64,000 nucleotides of DNA, from positions 37,540-101,539 of the forward strand of contig NZ_JAHLDV010000010.1 in NCBI RefSeq assembly GCF_018861865.1, written 5' to 3'. Below, piece by piece: positions 9,247-19,876 of this stretch. The stretch comes from Clostridium frigoris (lineage in GTDB: Bacteria > Bacillota > Clostridia > Clostridiales > Clostridiaceae). The notes below the pieces were generated by a model. It saw only the letters and a program-made list of their open reading frames with translations, was not told where the DNA came from and searched no databases. A program made the position numbers and the translations under genes. Each line of letters starts with the position of its first letter. The stretch's first letter is position 1.

Positions 9247-10314
9247 TTATATATATTTCTCCGTTTCTTTACTCTCTTTAAGTTCATTAACTAAATGCTT
9301 AATCTCCTGATCCTTATTTTTGTCCATTACGAGTATTACATCTCCTGCATCAACAATTATAAGGTCCTTTATTCCAAATCCAATTATAAGCCTGTCTTTA
9401 CCAAATACTGAGCAGTTTTCGCTCTCTTCCATAAATGTATTACCCAAAACATTGTTACCTCGTAAATTGCTTAGGAATCTTGAAAGAGCTGCAAACGTTC
9501 CTATATCATCCCATACAAAATCACATTTTATAACAAAAGCCTTTCTGGTTTTCTGCATTATACCAAAATCAACTGATATCCCATCTATCTCATTATACTG
9601 TTCTTTTATTACATTGCTTTCCTCATCAGTCTCTAAGGATTGATAGATGGTCATTAATCTTTTATACATCTTAGGTAAATACTTTTCCATTTCACGCAAG
9701 TACACATCTGCTCTCCATACAAACATACCACTATTCCAAAGAAAATTACCTTTTATGAGCAAATCCTTTGCTACTTCTGAGTTAGGTTTTTCTAAAAATC
9801 GTTCTACTCTAAATGTAGGCATATCTGCGTTTACCCTATCTCCCATTTCAATATAACCATAACCAGTCTCTGGCCTTGTAGGTTGTACTCCTATGGTTAC
9901 TAAACCTCGTTTTTTATTTGCTATTTCAACTCCTTGAAGTACTGTTTCTTTAAACTCCTTCTCGTTTTCTATATAGTGATCAGAAGGCAGTACTATCATA
10001 GTTGCTTCCTTGTCTACTTTTAACAGTTTTGCAGCAGATAGACCTATACACGTAGCGGTCTCTTTATTACTAGGTTCAACAAATATATTTTCTCTTTTAA
10101 TCTCTGGAAGTTCCTCACAAATTTTATCAAAGTACTCTTCATTAGTAACTACATAGATATTTTCATTGCTAACTAAACACTTTATTCTATCTACAGTGCT
10201 TCTTAAAAAGCTCTTATTATTAATAATATTTAAAAACTGCTTTGGGTTTTGGGCACGAGATAGAGGGTAAAGTCTTGTTCCTTTTCCACCTGCTAAAATT
10301 AGTACATATAACAA
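9247..10314 (-). CDS. manC: Mannose-1-phosphate guanylyltransferase
   Basis: Makes GDP-mannose from mannose-1-phosphate and GTP for surface polysaccharide synthesis. The 355 residues carry the nucleotidyltransferase signature LAGGKGTRLYPLSR (residues 7-20) with NPKQF, then VLPSDHYI near 108, a GYGYIEMG substrate loop, FLEKP, and FLWNSGMFVW near 190. It is the short form without the C-terminal phosphomannose isomerase domain. The start is a TTG with GGGGTGG five bases upstream; no in-frame ATG is nearer. It stands alone between defence genes, and its last 20 codons plus terminator are duplicated near 6 kb. UDP-sugar specificity cannot be excluded, but the LAGGKGTRLYPLSR...PKQF pattern favours mannose. 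Confidence 0.9.
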   Translation of the reverse strand: MLYVLILAGGKGTRLYPLSRAQNPKQFLNIINNKSFLRSTVDRIKCLVSNENIYVVTNEEYFDKICEELPEIKRENIFVEPSNKETATCIGLSAAKLLKVDKEATMIVLPSDHYIENEKEFKETVLQGVEIANKKRGLVTIGVQPTRPETGYGYIEMGDRVNADMPTFRVERFLEKPNSEVAKDLLIKGNFLWNSGMFVWRADVYLREMEKYLPKMYKRLMTIYQSLETDEESNVIKEQYNEIDGISVDFGIMQKTRKAFVIKCDFVWDDIGTFAALSRFLSNLRGNNVLGNTFMEESENCSVFGKDRLIIGFGIKDLIIVDAGDVILVMDKNKDQEIKHLVNELKESKETEKYI

Positions 10315-10395
10315 AATACCACCCCAAATTATTACTCATTTTATTTTATGAATTACATGCCTATGTTGTGAGAACAATTTATAATATTAAAAATA

Positions 10396-10438
10396 AAAGC
10401 GTGTATTATGAATTTTCTTTTTCATAATACACGCTTTT
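10396..10438. terminator. Bidirectional terminator after the helicase operon
   Basis: A 16-base stem (AAGCGTGTATTATGAA against TTCATAATACACGCTT) is flanked by A and T runs. It lies between manC and the 144-residue gene. Confidence 0.85.
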
Positions 10439-10451
10439 TACTTTAATTTAT

Positions 10452-10886
10452 TTATTTTTCATCCTGATCACTATGTTCTTCGCCCTGAATGTCGTGTTCT
10501 TCATCCAAAACAGTTTTTTCTTCATCAAAAGGCGAAATGAATTCAATGTTGTCGCTTAGCATTTTATCTCCAATTTTTTTTAACAATTCGAAGTCATCAT
10601 ATTTTTTAAGATCATATTCTTTTAAAATAGATGTTTTATCCTTTTTACCCTGAACCGGTAATCGCTTAGCAAATGTTCTAAATAATTCTTCTCTAAAATA
10701 CTTTGCATCTACTTTAGGGAAATACGGAAATGGACAAAACCCATATTCTTTAGCATTTTCCACACCATTAGTGTCATATTTAAAATAATATTTTCCAGTT
10801 TTTTTACTTAATTCTCCTACTTTAAACGATTTACCTTCATTATTTTTCCACATCATATATATTATGCTATCCACTTTGCAAGTCAT
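10452..10886 (-). CDS. Small protein with a HipA N-terminal-like segment, downstream of the helicase
   Basis: A protein of 144 residues. The first 85 show GKSFKVGELSKK, KYYFKYD, FPYFPK and YFREELFRTFAKRLP, a spacing that resembles the N-terminal subdomain of HipA-type kinases (Gly-x-Leu, Tyr-x-Phe-x-Tyr-Asp, then a 'FF..LP' motif). No kinase domain follows. The C-terminus is acidic (many Glu/Asp from 120 on). The ATG at 10886 is preferred over the upstream GTG because GAGGG sits eight bases before it. The gene lies 103 bases downstream of the large helicase on the same strand and shares its terminator, so it may act with it. The HipA resemblance is an inference from pattern only. Confidence 0.62.
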   Translation of the reverse strand: MTCKVDSIIYMMWKNNEGKSFKVGELSKKTGKYYFKYDTNGVENAKEYGFCPFPYFPKVDAKYFREELFRTFAKRLPVQGKKDKTSILKEYDLKKYDDFELLKKIGDKMLSDNIEFISPFDEEKTVLDEEHDIQGEEHSDQDEK

Positions 10887-10998
10887 TCCTTTCACCCTCT
10901 TATTAAAAAAATTATAATATTATTATATTGTTATGATGATAACTATATAACAAATATTAGTATATAAAAACTAAGTAATACTTTGTTTTCTATATACT

Positions 10999-13900
10999 CT
11001 AATTTTTTAATTTTTTAACTAACTTCTCCATAACTAGGGTAGGATTTCTATAAAATTCACTAGCACGTATTTTATAAAACTCCCATCCAACTCTCTCAAG
11101 GCACATCTGCATTTCATACTGTTTTTGCCAATCATAATCTTCATCGCTTGTCATTCCAATACATTTTACTGCTATTTTCTTATAATTCTCATCGCTTGCT
11201 GGCAACAACACATCTGTTTCTACAACAAAATCTATAATATATTTTCCTACTTTAACCTTCGGTGTAATTTTAAATCCATTTTCTCTTATATGTCTTTCTA
11301 TATTCTCCTCAAAATCATTCAATAATAAATGTTTCTCAGCCTTAATTTCTTTCTTTGGTTCATTCTGCTCTATACAGTATTTTAATAAAGCATATCTAAC
11401 ACACTTATCATTAAGGTCCTCTAAATCCACTGAGTGAAATAACCACATTTGATTTCTAGCACGACTAGCTGCTACATTAAATCTCCTTATATCAGAATCT
11501 TTAGTTAAAGCTGCAAATTTAGCATTATTTGCAATAACCATAGACAAGAACATTACATCTCTCTCATCACCCTGAAATGAATATGCATCTCCGCATATAA
11601 GCCTTCGACTTAATATTTCCTCCATCCCAAGTTTATCCACTAACATACTTAGTATTAGTTCAGCTTGGACGTCTCCTAGAAGCGATATTACTCCCATGGT
11701 CATGCCCTTATACCTTTCATCGCTACAGCACTTTAATATCTGTCCTACGACGTTCTCTGCCTCTAATACATTTAAAGCCTTGTTTTTGTCCTTGTATCCA
11801 CCTATTACTTTAGTAGTTACTATAAATGGTCCAACTTTTTCTTTTTCTTCTATTCTCCTTAAAGGTATTATTTCATTGGAATAGCATAATTCATTACTAA
11901 ATCCAATTATCTCCGGTACGCATCTAAAGTGTTCCTTTAATAATAACCTACTTGGAAATACTCTTAGTGCAGTATTATATAAACTTGTCTTTAAATCAAA
12001 CCACTGGGCATGTGGTATATCCTCTAAATAAGTATTTATAAGGGTTTCGACAATTGCATGATCTTTCCCAATTGCTTCAGGACTTATTTGCTTTTCATCC
12101 CCTACAATAATCGCCTTTTTAGCCCTCATCAAAACGGTTATAGCCGATATGTCGCTTTGACTGCTCTCATCTACAATTACCACATCAAATAAATTATCTG
12201 TGAGCTTCAAATTTTCCATAACTCTATTTATTGGCATTATCCACACAGGAATTACATCCTTACAATTATCCATTTCCTTTTGTGCAATTTTTCTATACTT
12301 TACTGCCTGAGTACCCGTTCCTTTTCCTATCCTTTTTATAGCTTCCATCCAAGTAAATAAACTTCGCTTCTGTGCCTCTGTAGTCCTCTCTATTTGATTA
12401 AACCAACTTCTTTTAGAAACAAGGTCTCCTATAATTTGCTTTTCTTTACTTTTTTCCCGGGCAATATCTTTTTCTAAAGCTTCTACATCAACTTCTTCTA
12501 ATTTTTGTAAATAGTCATTCCATTTTCTCCACTTCCATGCCTTTTCAAAACTTAGACTCTCTAAATTTTCTATGGTTTTATCTTCATCATTTATAATATT
12601 TTCAAGTAATATAGGGCAACACATTTCCAATTTATAACATAATTCCTTTAATTCTAAAGCCTTATTAGCTGTCTGCATTAGCTCCCTAATCTCTATATAA
12701 ACAGCTTGTACAGCATTTAAACTTCTTATATTTATAGCATCTTGTAATTTTCCTAGGCAACCTTTGTTATTAAAAGTTGTCTTTATTTCTTCCATTTTTA
12801 GATTTAATTTATTATATCTATTTATGTTCTTTAGACTCTCAAATCCATTTTTTAGATAAATATATGTTTCTTTATCATACCAATACATATCACTCGTCAA
12901 ATTCTTGCCGGTCAAATTCTTATCAGGCAAAAAATTGACTATATTATTTTTAAATGTTTTGTCCCAGTTAATAATTTCATAAATCCCCTTAATATCATCT
13001 ACGATAACACTTATATAATTTAAATTCGTATCATCGATAATTTTTCCACCATATTCTTTTACTGTATTATTCCAAATATTTTTAAGTTCTCTTTCTACTA
13101 ACTGCAGTTTTATATATAAATCAACCACAATTATTTGCTCGCTAGTATTTATACACTCATAATCTACCTTGCAGCCCTCGAATATATATTTAAGATTCCC
13201 ATGAAGTATTTTAAAGAGACCTCCCAATCTACCTTTTTGGCTGATTGTTTTTGCTATAATATCAAAATCATTTTTAAATGTGTTTATATCAATATCTGAA
13301 GGTAGCTCTAATTTATGATTGTTTAATTCTTGCTTTAATTCACTTATATTTTTTATATATTCATTGCCTTTATTTACTAATTGTTTCCACAAACCTTGTG
13401 CCTCATTATTAGAGTAATAATCTTTCATAACATTATCTAGCCAGTTATTTTCAAATCTTTCAAATTTTTCTATTGCATTATCTACCAGTTTAAGTAATCT
13501 TCTATTCCCATAATCTATAGAATTTGCACTATTTAAATCTTTAATATTATCTTCATAAACATGCTTTTGCTGCCCTAGTTTAATTAGTTCTGAAATATCA
13601 TCACATAACTCTTCTTCTTTGGGAAGTATCGCTATATATTTATCTATGTTGTCTATTTCATGTATTTGTTGTTTCGTAATTACAGATGACAATGTAACTA
13701 ACCTTTTAAATTTTTCAGAAGTTAAAGGGTTTTCTTTATTAAAATCAAGCTTGTCTACTATCCATGAATGATTAACTTCATTATCTTTAACCCATTTAGC
13801 CATATGCATTAGTGTATACTTTTGCTTTTCGTATTCTATCTTTTCATTCTCTCTATCATCAATGCACTTTAACTCTTTGTATAAGCGTTTCTGCGACTCA

Positions 13901-15078
13901 ATGCAATTATTGTGTTTATATTTTAAAAGTTTTATTTCTTTACGCAACTCTTTAGTATCCATAGATAAGCTTTCTGTTATTTTTCTAACAGACTCATCCA
14001 ATTCTTCTAGGGATTTAGTATCATTTCCTAGTATACTTATGCATAATGCTCTAACCTCTTCTGGTATTTTATTAGACAAAACCCTTAGCGCCCTATCTGT
14101 TTGACTTGTCACTAATACCCTTTTACCATGAGCCAAAAGATGACATATTAAATTAGCAATAGAGTGACTTTTACCAGTACCTGGAGGTCCCTGTATAACT
14201 ACGCCAAAATTTTCAGAAAGTTTTTTAGTTATTTCCATTTGTTCCTCATTAGCAGGTAGTGGGAACAATACATCTTCTCCTACTTCCCTCCATTCATTAG
14301 AAGTCTTTGCGTCTTGCGTTATTTCTTCTTCCGACACCAAAGCCTCCACAGTCTTAGGGATAGGGAACCCAGCTCTTATTTGTGATAATACATCATTTAA
14401 TTCCATATTCCAAAGTCTTGTGTCAACCTTTCGAAGTATGATGCAAGGGGCATTATAAAATTGTATATTAGTTTTAGTCAATATATCAGAAGCACTACTC
14501 AGCTCATCAATATAGACATCCTTTGTATAAGATTTCAAAAGCATAGCTAACTCATCAAATATTTTTGATGCTATTTTAATATTTCTTACATCCAGCGCCA
14601 TATCTTTTGCTTTATTTCTGATTTTCAGTAAACTATCTAAGTTTACCTCCAAGTATTCATTTAAAAATTCAAGTTCCACATTTGTTTGATTATTATATGG
14701 TTTTAAAGTGAAACTTTTTTTCTTTGAATCAAATTTTATCTCCATTTTAGTAGTAAAAACAGGATGAATTATTTCTTTTTCTTCTTTTTCCCAACTCAGT
14801 AATCCATTTGTCCAAACTATCTCTAAATCTTCACTATTTTTTTCTAATTGTAAATACGTTTTTTGAAACTGGTTATATAAATCTTGCGCTCTCTCATCTA
14901 TGCTTAACCAGTAATCCTTATTATCGTCAATATTAAAAGTACATCCACTAATATCTTGGAGTTCTTTTTCCCAATATACTTTTTCATATTCATTTATGTT
15001 TCTTATAGTTTTTTGATTCATATTTTTAATGCTGAGTAAATACGAGAATATTTTTTCTACTTTATCATTAATATTCAA
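10999..15078 (-). CDS. Large SF1 helicase (COG1112/Upf1-like) with C-terminal restriction-endonuclease-like domain
   Basis: A 1359-residue protein. Walker A is GPPGTGKSHS (297-306), followed by LVTSQTDRALRVL (motif Ia). A long coiled-coil insertion follows (about 360-930, rich in Lys/Glu/Asn). Then come Walker B VVIVDESSQSD, GDEKQISP (motif III), EHFRC, and DAYSFQGDERDVMFLS with NVAASRARNQMW (motifs V-VI). The last 105 residues look like the Vsr/DUF559-type nuclease fold (IDFVVE ... LERVGWEFYKI), but the usual ECDG catalytic segment reads KCIG. The start is a TTG, with GGAGG ten bases upstream. Large helicase-nuclease fusions of this kind are frequent in defence islands (for example Mokosh-like helicases). 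A defence role is inferred from this and the neighbours; the target nucleic acid is unknown. Confidence 0.8.
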   Translation of the reverse strand: MNINDKVEKIFSYLLSIKNMNQKTIRNINEYEKVYWEKELQDISGCTFNIDDNKDYWLSIDERAQDLYNQFQKTYLQLEKNSEDLEIVWTNGLLSWEKEEKEIIHPVFTTKMEIKFDSKKKSFTLKPYNNQTNVELEFLNEYLEVNLDSLLKIRNKAKDMALDVRNIKIASKIFDELAMLLKSYTKDVYIDELSSASDILTKTNIQFYNAPCIILRKVDTRLWNMELNDVLSQIRAGFPIPKTVEALVSEEEITQDAKTSNEWREVGEDVLFPLPANEEQMEITKKLSENFGVVIQGPPGTGKSHSIANLICHLLAHGKRVLVTSQTDRALRVLSNKIPEEVRALCISILGNDTKSLEELDESVRKITESLSMDTKELRKEIKLLKYKHNNCIESQKRLYKELKCIDDRENEKIEYEKQKYTLMHMAKWVKDNEVNHSWIVDKLDFNKENPLTSEKFKRLVTLSSVITKQQIHEIDNIDKYIAILPKEEELCDDISELIKLGQQKHVYEDNIKDLNSANSIDYGNRRLLKLVDNAIEKFERFENNWLDNVMKDYYSNNEAQGLWKQLVNKGNEYIKNISELKQELNNHKLELPSDIDINTFKNDFDIIAKTISQKGRLGGLFKILHGNLKYIFEGCKVDYECINTSEQIIVVDLYIKLQLVERELKNIWNNTVKEYGGKIIDDTNLNYISVIVDDIKGIYEIINWDKTFKNNIVNFLPDKNLTGKNLTSDMYWYDKETYIYLKNGFESLKNINRYNKLNLKMEEIKTTFNNKGCLGKLQDAINIRSLNAVQAVYIEIRELMQTANKALELKELCYKLEMCCPILLENIINDEDKTIENLESLSFEKAWKWRKWNDYLQKLEEVDVEALEKDIAREKSKEKQIIGDLVSKRSWFNQIERTTEAQKRSLFTWMEAIKRIGKGTGTQAVKYRKIAQKEMDNCKDVIPVWIMPINRVMENLKLTDNLFDVVIVDESSQSDISAITVLMRAKKAIIVGDEKQISPEAIGKDHAIVETLINTYLEDIPHAQWFDLKTSLYNTALRVFPSRLLLKEHFRCVPEIIGFSNELCYSNEIIPLRRIEEKEKVGPFIVTTKVIGGYKDKNKALNVLEAENVVGQILKCCSDERYKGMTMGVISLLGDVQAELILSMLVDKLGMEEILSRRLICGDAYSFQGDERDVMFLSMVIANNAKFAALTKDSDIRRFNVAASRARNQMWLFHSVDLEDLNDKCVRYALLKYCIEQNEPKKEIKAEKHLLLNDFEENIERHIRENGFKITPKVKVGKYIIDFVVETDVLLPASDENYKKIAVKCIGMTSDEDYDWQKQYEMQMCLERVGWEFYKIRASEFYRNPTLVMEKLVKKLKN

Positions 15079-15156
15079 CTCTTCATTACCTCCAATTTAT
15101 TAATTCATCATTTCTATTATGGAGTATTTTATACGTTGAAACGCGTATAATGTAAA

Positions 15157-15193
15157 AAGTCTTACTAAAACTTAAGTAGTTTTAATAAGACTT
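15157..15193 (-). terminator. ccpA terminator
   Basis: The long inverted repeat AAGTCTTACTAAAACT / AGTTTTAATAAGACTT begins five bases after the gene's stop on the minus strand. A second small palindrome, ttatacg/cgtataa (15129-15150), lies just upstream of the helicase gene and could be an operator or promoter element. Confidence 0.7.
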
Positions 15194-15197
15194 ATAT

Positions 15198-16196
15198 TTA
15201 TTTACAAGAATCTCTCTCCACTATTCTATAAGGTAATACAAAATGTTTTTCGTCAACTACTAAATTATTTATAGATTTTATAAGCATTCTCATACCAACA
15301 GAACCCATATCATACATCGGTTGAGAAACTGTGGTAAGCTTTGGATAAAATGTTGATGCAGAATAAATATCATTAAAGCCCATTACATCTATCTTTTCTG
15401 GAACATTAATAGATTTGTCTCTTAATGCATTTATTACTCCCATAGCAATTTCATCACTAGCACAGAATACAGCGTCTACCTTAGCACCTGTATCTAATAT
15501 AACATTAATTCCTGTATACCCGTCTCTAGACTTAACTCCACCAAGATAAATTAAATCTTTATTAAGAGTTATTCCTATATCTGAAAGTCCTTTTGTATAG
15601 CCTGTATATCTTTGAGATAATGCATTTACTTTTTCTATAGAAGTCCCTACGTATGCAATATTTTTATTTCCCTTATTTGCTAAATATTTCACTGCATCCG
15701 CTGCTGCCGTTACATTATCAATAGCAACACTAGGGAATATACCCTGTTCATCCGCTGTCTCAACAAGAACAACCGGCATTTCTAATTCTTTTATTAATTC
15801 TATTACATTATTTCCTATGGAATTACTCATATATATAACTCCATCTATCATTTTCTCTTTAAGTATTCTTAAAGATTCCATTTCTTTGTCTACATCTAAA
15901 TCTGCATTACAAAGCATAATATTATAATTATAAATATTAGCTACATCCTCGCAACCCCTAACTATTTCGGGATAAAACTGATTGGATATATCCGGTATAA
16001 TTATTCCTATTGTACTGGATTTTTGTGTCTTTAAACTTCTAGCAACTATATTCGGCCTGTATGATAATTTCTTTATTGCATCTTTTACCTTTTTCTTGGT
16101 GTCTTCATTTACCACATCTATATCATTTAGTACTCTAGATACTGTTGCAATAGAAACTCCCGCTTCTCTTGCGACATCTTTTATTGAAGCAGCCAT
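15198..16196 (-). CDS. ccpA: LacI-family regulator, catabolite control protein A
   Basis: Global carbon regulator that with HPr-Ser-P binds cre sites. Its 332 residues have a LacI-type helix-turn-helix (SIKDVAREAGVSIATVSRVL, residues 4-23) with the hinge-helix region NIVARSLK. The periplasmic-binding-like effector domain follows (TIGIIIPDISNQFYPEIVRG onwards). The ATG at 16196 is chosen because GGGAG lies nine bases upstream; a TTG at 16205 would sit on the ribosome binding site. Adjacency to ileS on the same strand matches the ccpA(regA)-ileS pair known in clostridia, which raises confidence over other LacI regulators. Confidence 0.85.
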   Translation of the reverse strand: MAASIKDVAREAGVSIATVSRVLNDIDVVNEDTKKKVKDAIKKLSYRPNIVARSLKTQKSSTIGIIIPDISNQFYPEIVRGCEDVANIYNYNIMLCNADLDVDKEMESLRILKEKMIDGVIYMSNSIGNNVIELIKELEMPVVLVETADEQGIFPSVAIDNVTAAADAVKYLANKGNKNIAYVGTSIEKVNALSQRYTGYTKGLSDIGITLNKDLIYLGGVKSRDGYTGINVILDTGAKVDAVFCASDEIAMGVINALRDKSINVPEKIDVMGFNDIYSASTFYPKLTTVSQPMYDMGSVGMRMLIKSINNLVVDEKHFVLPYRIVERDSCK

Positions 16197-16408
16197 ATTA
16201 CTCAACTCCCACTATTTTCTTATCTTACCATTATACTTATAAAAACTTTTCTTTTCAAGCTATAACACGAACTTACACTAAAGTATGTCCCAATACAATA
16301 ATTTTAACCTATACTTTTTATTATTGCCAGTTAATATATTCCTTAATCATGGCGTTATCTTATTTATTTCTTCATTTCATAGATATTATCCAGATTTTAT
16401 CATTATTA

Positions 16409-16447
16409 AAAGCAGAGTATGTGACAATTGCCACATACTCTGCTTTA
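16409..16447 (-). terminator. ileS terminator
   Basis: The stem AGCAGAGTATGTG / CACATACTCTGCT is followed by a short T-rich tail on the minus strand, directly after the ileS stop at 16458. Confidence 0.85.
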
Positions 16448-16457
16448 CTATTATTAA

Positions 16458-19400
16458 TTATAACTTCACTAAATCTAATTGTAAGTCCTCACCATTTATC
16501 TTTACCGTCTTGTATTCTCTATCTTCGTTATATACAATTTGGGCAGATAAAGTATCTTTTTTAATCTGATCTTCAAACTTAGCAATTACCTTTTGAAGTA
16601 TTTCATTTCCTGATACATAAGTTATAATCTTATCAGCAACCTCAAATCCAGTTTCTTTTCTCATGTTTTGAATTTTACTTAAGATTTCACGTACATTACC
16701 TTCTTCTTTAAGTTCATCAGTTATGTGGGTAATTAATACTACTCCCATTTCGCCTTCGCCAGCAAAAGCGTAACCTTCAAGTCCTTGCATTGTAACAAGT
16801 AATTTTTCACTATCTAAGTCTATTTCCGTACCAGCAACATTAATAGTAACAATATTACCTTTATTTATAGTTTGAGCAAGTTCCATTTGATTCATAGCTC
16901 CAATAGCTTTTTTAATACCAGGTATTAATCTACCATATGGTTTACCAAGCACTGGTAAGTTAGGTTTAATTTCGAATTTAACATATTTAGAAAGATCAGC
17001 ACCTAGCTCTACTTCCTTAATATTAAGTTCCTCTTTAACTATATGTCCATAATACTCTGGAAGAGATTTAGAACTAACAAGCATCTTCGAAAGTGGCTGT
17101 CTATTCTTTATATTAGCAGCATTTCGTGCACTTCTTCCTAATTTAACAATCCTATAAGCTTTGTCCATTTCTTCTTCTAAATCCTTATTAACTTGGTCTT
17201 CTTGATATTCAGGCCAAGTACATAAATGAATACTCTCAGGAGCATTTTTATCAAATGCAACTACTAGATTTTGATATAACTCTTCTGTTATAAACGGTAT
17301 AAATGGAGCAGATATTTTAGCAAACGTTGTAATAACTCTATATAGTGTCATATAAGCACTTATCTTATCCTCTGTAAGTGACTCTACCCAATATCTTGAT
17401 CTATTACGTCTTACATACCAGTTAGAAAGTTCTTCAATAAAGTCTTCTAGCTCAAGTGCTCCTTGAGTTATTCTGTAATTAGTTAAGTGTTCATCTATAT
17501 CTTTTACTAATGAATTTAATTTTGACATCATCCATTTGTCCATAATATTAGTAGCCTTAAATGTTTCGTATTTAGTTGGGTCAAAATTATCTATATCTGC
17601 ATACAAAATATAGAATGAATATACATTCCAAAGGGTTCCTATGAACTTTCTTTGTGCATCTATAACTGCACCCTCATAAAATCTTGATGGTAACCATGGT
17701 GCACTTGCTGTATAGAAATACCATCTAAGAGCATCTGCTCCTTGATTTTCAAGAATCGTGAATGGACTTAACACATTGCCCTTATGTTTAGACATTTTAA
17801 GTCCGTTTTTATCTAATACATGACCAAGAACTATACAATTCTCAAATGGATTTGTATCAAATACAGTAGTAGATATTGCAAGTAATGTATAGAACCATCC
17901 TCTTGTTTGATCCACTGCTTCTGAAATAAATTGAGCTGGGAAATTAGCTTCAAATACTTCTTTGTTTTCAAATGGATAATGATGTTGCGCAAATGGCATT
18001 GATCCTGAATCAAACCAACAATCTATAACTTCTTCTACCCTAGTCATAGTTTTTCCGCATTTAGGACATTTTAAGTGTACCTTATCAATATATGGTTTAT
18101 GAAGTTCTATTCCCTCCGGTACATCTATTCCTTTTTCGTTAAGTTCTTCTATGCTTCCTATAAGTTCACGGTGTCCGCATTCACATTCCCATATTGGAAG
18201 TGGAGTTCCCCAATACCTTGTTCTACTTATGCTCCAATCTATAACACCTTCAAGGAATTTACCCATTCTACCTGATCTAACGTTATCTGGCATCCAATTA
18301 ACCTTATTGTTATTTTCTATAAGTTTGTCTCTCATAGAAGACATTCTTACAAACCAGCTTTCTCTTGGATAATATAATAGTGGTGTGTCACATCTCCAAC
18401 AGTGTGGATATGAATGTTCGAATTTCTCTGCTTTATATAAAACATTATTTTCTTTTAAGTACTCTAATATCTTAGCATCTGCATCTTTAACAAAGATTCC
18501 TTTCCATGGAGTAACGCAGTCAACAAACTTGCCTTCTACATCGACTAAGTTAATAAGTGGCAAATCATATTTCTTACCAAGCAAGTTATCGTCTTCACCA
18601 TAAGCTGGAGCAATATGAACTATGCCTGTACCATCAGAAAGAGTTACAAAATCTCCATGAACTATATAAAAAGCCTTTTCTTTTGGAGTATAAAAATCAA
18701 ACATTTGCTCATATTCAAGGCCCAGTAGATCTTCTCCTTTAAATTCACGTACTACTTCATACTCTCCCTCAAGTTTACCTAATAAATCTCTTGATAGTAT
18801 TAAAGTTTCACCTTCTTGATTTACTTCAACATAATCATATTTTTTATTAACTGCAAGAGCTACATTGCTTGGAAGAGTCCAAGGAGTTGTAGTCCAAACA
18901 ACTATGTATTTATCTTCACCTTTTACTTTAAATTTTACATATGCTGACATTTCTTTTACATCTTTATATCCTTGAGCTACTTCATGAGAAGATAATGAAG
19001 TTCCACATCTTGGACAATAAGGCATTACCTTATGACCCTTGTATAATAGATCTTTATCCCACATTTGTTTTAATGCCCACCAAACTGATTCAATATAATC
19101 ATTATGGTAAGTTACATAAGGGTTATCCATATCAACCCAGTATCCTACTCTCTCAGACATTTCTTTCCACATATTAACATAGCTAAAAACACTAGCCTTA
19201 CATTCTTCAACGAATTTTTCTACTCCGTATGCTTCTATGCCAGGTTTGCCATTAATTCCAAGTTTCTTTTCTATTTCAAGTTCTACTGGTAAACCATGAG
19301 TATCCCATCCAGCTTTTCTTGGAACATTATATCCTTTCATTACCTTATATCTTGGTATTAAATCCTTCATAACTCTAGTTAAGACGTGACCTATGTGTGG

Positions 19401-19559
19401 TTTCCCATTTGCTGTTGGTGGACCATCATAGAAAGTAAATGTCTTTCCACCCTTATTTAAATCAAAATTCTTTTGAATGATATCTTTTTCTTTCCAAAGC
19501 TTAAGTACATCACTTTCTATTTCCATAAAGCTCTTGGAAGGATCATTTTTTTTATACAT
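16458..19559 (-). CDS. ileS: Isoleucyl-tRNA synthetase
   Basis: Charges tRNA-Ile. Of 1033 residues, the catalytic Rossmann fold shows [13 protein letters not shown] (HIGH motif, residues 46-58) and [10 protein letters not shown] (KMSKS-type motif, about 594-603). A CP1 editing domain lies between them, with [10 protein letters not shown] and the [10 protein letters not shown] editing loop, followed by the anticodon-binding domain and a C-terminal extension. The N-terminus, length and KMSKH signature resemble the eukaryote-like IleS2 type, the class associated with low mupirocin sensitivity; that link is family knowledge and untested here. AAAGGAG lies eight bases before the ATG. Expression is probably controlled by the T-box leader just upstream. 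Confidence 0.97.
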   Translation of the reverse strand: MYKKNDPSKSFMEIESDVLKLWKEKDIIQKNFDLNKGGKTFTFYDGPPTANGKPHIGHVLTRVMKDLIPRYKVMKGYNVPRKAGWDTHGLPVELEIEKKLGINGKPGIEAYGVEKFVEECKASVFSYVNMWKEMSERVGYWVDMDNPYVTYHNDYIESVWWALKQMWDKDLLYKGHKVMPYCPRCGTSLSSHEVAQGYKDVKEMSAYVKFKVKGEDKYIVVWTTTPWTLPSNVALAVNKKYDYVEVNQEGETLILSRDLLGKLEGEYEVVREFKGEDLLGLEYEQMFDFYTPKEKAFYIVHGDFVTLSDGTGIVHIAPAYGEDDNLLGKKYDLPLINLVDVEGKFVDCVTPWKGIFVKDADAKILEYLKENNVLYKAEKFEHSYPHCWRCDTPLLYYPRESWFVRMSSMRDKLIENNNKVNWMPDNVRSGRMGKFLEGVIDWSISRTRYWGTPLPIWECECGHRELIGSIEELNEKGIDVPEGIELHKPYIDKVHLKCPKCGKTMTRVEEVIDCWFDSGSMPFAQHHYPFENKEVFEANFPAQFISEAVDQTRGWFYTLLAISTTVFDTNPFENCIVLGHVLDKNGLKMSKHKGNVLSPFTILENQGADALRWYFYTASAPWLPSRFYEGAVIDAQRKFIGTLWNVYSFYILYADIDNFDPTKYETFKATNIMDKWMMSKLNSLVKDIDEHLTNYRITQGALELEDFIEELSNWYVRRNRSRYWVESLTEDKISAYMTLYRVITTFAKISAPFIPFITEELYQNLVVAFDKNAPESIHLCTWPEYQEDQVNKDLEEEMDKAYRIVKLGRSARNAANIKNRQPLSKMLVSSKSLPEYYGHIVKEELNIKEVELGADLSKYVKFEIKPNLPVLGKPYGRLIPGIKKAIGAMNQMELAQTINKGNIVTINVAGTEIDLDSEKLLVTMQGLEGYAFAGEGEMGVVLITHITDELKEEGNVREILSKIQNMRKETGFEVADKIITYVSGNEILQKVIAKFEDQIKKDTLSAQIVYNEDREYKTVKINGEDLQLDLVKL

Positions 19560-19671
19560 AATAAAACTCCTTTTTCAATTTTATTTGATAATATCAAATT
19601 AGACATGTAAAACTTCTCAGCTTAATTTTCATTATCTTTATTAGATATTAATTGAAACTACATTTTAAATA

Positions 19672-19876
19672 TAAAAAACTCCCCCCTATTTAATAGGGCG
19701 AAGTTAAATTCGCTAAACCACCTATATGATATATATAAAATCAAGTACTGTTATACCTTATTCTTTAACGCAGAAATACGGATAAGCTTACTAAAATTTC
19801 AGCTCTCAGCTCATAGGTGATTTTCTTTAAACCTTCACTATGGGTTCTCACCTTTCCCACTCTCTTTAAGTTACTT
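19672..19876 (-). ncRNA. Ile-specific T-box riboswitch upstream of ileS
   Basis: The transcript begins AAAGAGAGTGGGAAAGGTGAGA, a typical stem I base. The specifier codon ATC (19819-19821) sits in AAAATCACCTATGAG. The T-box sequence is TAGGTGGTTTAGCG, which deviates from the usual AGGGTGGNACCGCG. A terminator follows (AACTTCGCCCTA ... TAGGGGGGAGTTTTTT) whose 5' arm overlaps the antiterminator. Uncharged tRNA-Ile would stabilise the antiterminator and allow ileS transcription. Confidence 0.88.

Noticed and set aside
16169..16569. Two overlapping plus-strand frames beside ccpA/ileS
   Set aside because: They run across the ileS terminator and the ileS 3' end on the opposite strand and have no start signal.
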